Assembly (NCBI RefSeq): GCF_001634365.1
Contig: NZ_CP014579.1
Span: forward strand, 2,728,001-2,792,000
Direction of reading: 5' to 3'
DNA: 64,000 bases
From: Paraburkholderia phytofirmans OLGA172
GTDB taxonomy: Bacteria; Pseudomonadota; Gammaproteobacteria; Burkholderiales; Burkholderiaceae
Each line of letters starts with the position of its first letter. Positions within the stretch are counted from its first letter, which is position 1. The notes under the pieces were generated by a model. The model was not told the origin of the DNA, ran no database searches, and was given only the letters and a program-made list of their open reading frames with translations. Of this stretch, positions 62,735 to 64,000 are shown piece by piece. Both the position numbers and the translations under genes were made by a program.

Positions 62735-64000
62735 GCGGCCTCCCGTTTCTGGATGTGCGCGGCAAGCGGCGGCACGTCGGCGTTGCGGCCGCTCTGGTCG
62801 CCCGGATCGGCGCCTTGTGCGCGCAAGGTCTTCTGCAGCGCGTGGACGTCGACATCGCGGACCCGCACGCCCGCACCGAGTGCGAGCGCGGCAGCCACAC
62901 CGGCGGCTTCGCCCATCGCCATGCAAGGCGGGATTTCGCGCGACATCTTCTGCGCCTGCGAGGTCGCCGAATAGTGGCGGCCGGCGACCAGCAGGTTGTC
63001 GATCTGCTTCGGCAGGAGCACGCGATATGGCATGTAGTAGTCACGGCCACGCGCGATGCTGTCGTCGAAACGGGTACGCTGCGCGAGGTCATCCTTGGTC
63101 ATCACATATTCGCCTTCGAGCAGGCGCGTCTGGCGCACGCCGGTTTGCGGCGCGACATCGATCACGTAACACTGCTCGAAGCCTGGCAGCTTCTCGCGCA
63201 CGAAATCGACCACCGCGTGAATGTGCTGCCGTCCCTGCACTTCCGCGCGTGTCAGGTCCTCAGGCTTGAGACCATCGAGACCGGCCATGTGCGGGCAGTT
63301 GCACCACACCACACCGGGCAACGGTGTCTTCAACCACCAGTAGCCCCACGAGCCGCCGAGAATGCGCTTGATCTGACGATCCAGTGCCGCAAACGCCTCG
63401 GGTTCTTCGGCTTCGAAACGCTCGGCCGCCTCCGTATCGACGCCGCCGAGTCGGAACACGGTCGTCGTGATATAGGTGCCGCCGACATGCGGCACGCCTG
63501 CCGACGCCGCAACATCCAGATCCCCCGTCGCATCGATCACCACGTCGGCGAGGATCGCTTCACGGCCGCTCTTCGTCTCGCAGATCACGCCCTTCACCTG
63601 ACCGTCTTCGACCAGCGTGCGCGAGAACCATGAATGCAGACGCAACTTGATGCCCAGCGACTCCACCATCTCCAGCGCGACGCGCTTCATCGCGTCCGGA
63701 TCGAACGCTGCGGCGAAACACACCGGGTGGGGCGTCTTCTGGCTGTGAAAGTCGAAAGTGCCCCAGCGCCCCCACTTGCGATACGCCGCGGGATCCTCGC
63801 CCCATTCGTCCGAGCGCGGGAACATCGCCAGCTTGCGCGCCGCCATCCGCTCGATGAAGGTCATGCAGACGCCGCGCACCGAAATTTCCTGCAGGTGGCT
63901 GTCCCACATGTCGTCGAGCACCAGCACCATGCCGCCGGATGCGAGACCGCCCAGGTGGTTGTAACGCTCCAGCAGAATCACCTCGGCGCCGTTACGCGCG
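62731..64000 (-). CDS. FAD-dependent oxidoreductase (partial, continues past right edge)
   Basis: About 420 C-terminal residues of a flavoprotein of the FAD_oxidored type. The frame stays open to base 64000 (reading RNGAEVILLERYNHLGGLAS from the edge), so the Rossmann start lies outside. Visible blocks are GGLASGGMV, ADVVIDATGDLDVAASAGVP, and the closing LLVAGRHYSATSQAQKMSRE with MGEAAGVAAALAL. Relatives work as dehydrogenases or reductases with iron-sulphur partners; the ferredoxin gene in the same operon fits. Confidence 0.88.
   Translation of the reverse strand, partial: ARNGAEVILLERYNHLGGLASGGMVLVLDDMWDSHLQEISVRGVCMTFIERMAARKLAMFPRSDEWGEDPAAYRKWGRWGTFDFHSQKTPHPVCFAAAFDPDAMKRVALEMVESLGIKLRLHSWFSRTLVEDGQVKGVICETKSGREAILADVVIDATGDLDVAASAGVPHVGGTYITTTVFRLGGVDTEAAERFEAEEPEAFAALDRQIKRILGGSWGYWWLKTPLPGVVWCNCPHMAGLDGLKPEDLTRAEVQGRQHIHAVVDFVREKLPGFEQCYVIDVAPQTGVRQTRLLEGEYVMTKDDLAQRTRFDDSIARGRDYYMPYRVLLPKQIDNLLVAGRHYSATSQAQKMSREIPPCMAMGEAAGVAAALALGAGVRVRDVDVHALQKTLRAQGADPGDQSGRNADVPPLAAHIQKREAA

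Noticed and set aside
61586..62974. Plus-strand open frame of 462 codons
   Set aside because: Opposite the CoA transferase gene with composition typical of antisense GC-rich frames.

Overview
The window is GC-rich and carries gene families typical of Burkholderiales: an ESPR-type trimeric autotransporter, an OpgC-domain membrane protein, a FUSC/MdtO-like efflux pump, many LysR, AraC and LuxR regulators, and polar amino-acid ABC importers. I read it as a Paraburkholderia/Burkholderia-like proteobacterium, probably an accessory-rich replicon. Genus level is inference. I saw no rRNA, tRNA or CRISPR array.

Layout. 1-3300: a large gene of unknown function on the minus strand, split by an intact IS5-type element (465-2103) with a CATT target duplication. 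3741-6640: a trimeric autotransporter adhesin and a promoter region full of CTTAA-core motifs. 6823-9477: a DUF3830 protein, two GntR-like operators, a shortened AraC regulator and a LuxR solo. 9580-16619: an ABC-2 exporter pair, a tannase-like esterase overlapping an OpgC-domain protein, an acyltransferase-3 protein and a small secreted protein. 17146-22409: an FtsH paralogue, an AraC regulator whose end runs over an antisense MFS relic, an orphan degenerate ABC ATPase and a universal stress protein. 22789-28363: a Kdp potassium-uptake operon (34-aa small ORF, kdpF, A, B, C) followed directly by kdpE, with no kdpD. 28627-29223: a textbook CueR-type promoter ahead of a frameshifted copper chaperone and a DUF305 periplasmic protein.

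29271-42640: an MsbA-like exporter, a 63-aa protein (with a decayed second copy at 35.8 kb), a Crp/Fnr regulator, a class II aldolase, a ketopantoate-reductase-like protein, a putative lipoprotein, a ytcA-mdtNOP-like tripartite efflux operon whose pump carries a 24-unit (E/K)G repeat encoded by a hexanucleotide microsatellite, and a GDSL lipoprotein. 42661-51604: a basic amino-acid or histidine ABC importer with four HutC-like operators upstream, then a D-arginine-utilisation-like set: a DadA/DauA-like FAD dehydrogenase, a second binding protein, a DauB-like ornithine-cyclodeaminase-family enzyme and a DauR regulator, with a perfect palindrome in the divergent promoter region.

51879-64000: a membrane diguanylate cyclase, a D-2-hydroxyacid dehydrogenase, LysR + MFS + maleate cis-trans isomerase (maleate use), then a tightly packed minus-strand operon: FAD oxidoreductase (runs off the right edge), CaiB-type CoA transferase, enoyl-CoA hydratase, FdxA-like ferredoxin, LysR and semialdehyde dehydrogenase. 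I cannot name the substrate of this last operon; it is the best candidate here for an undescribed catabolic pathway.
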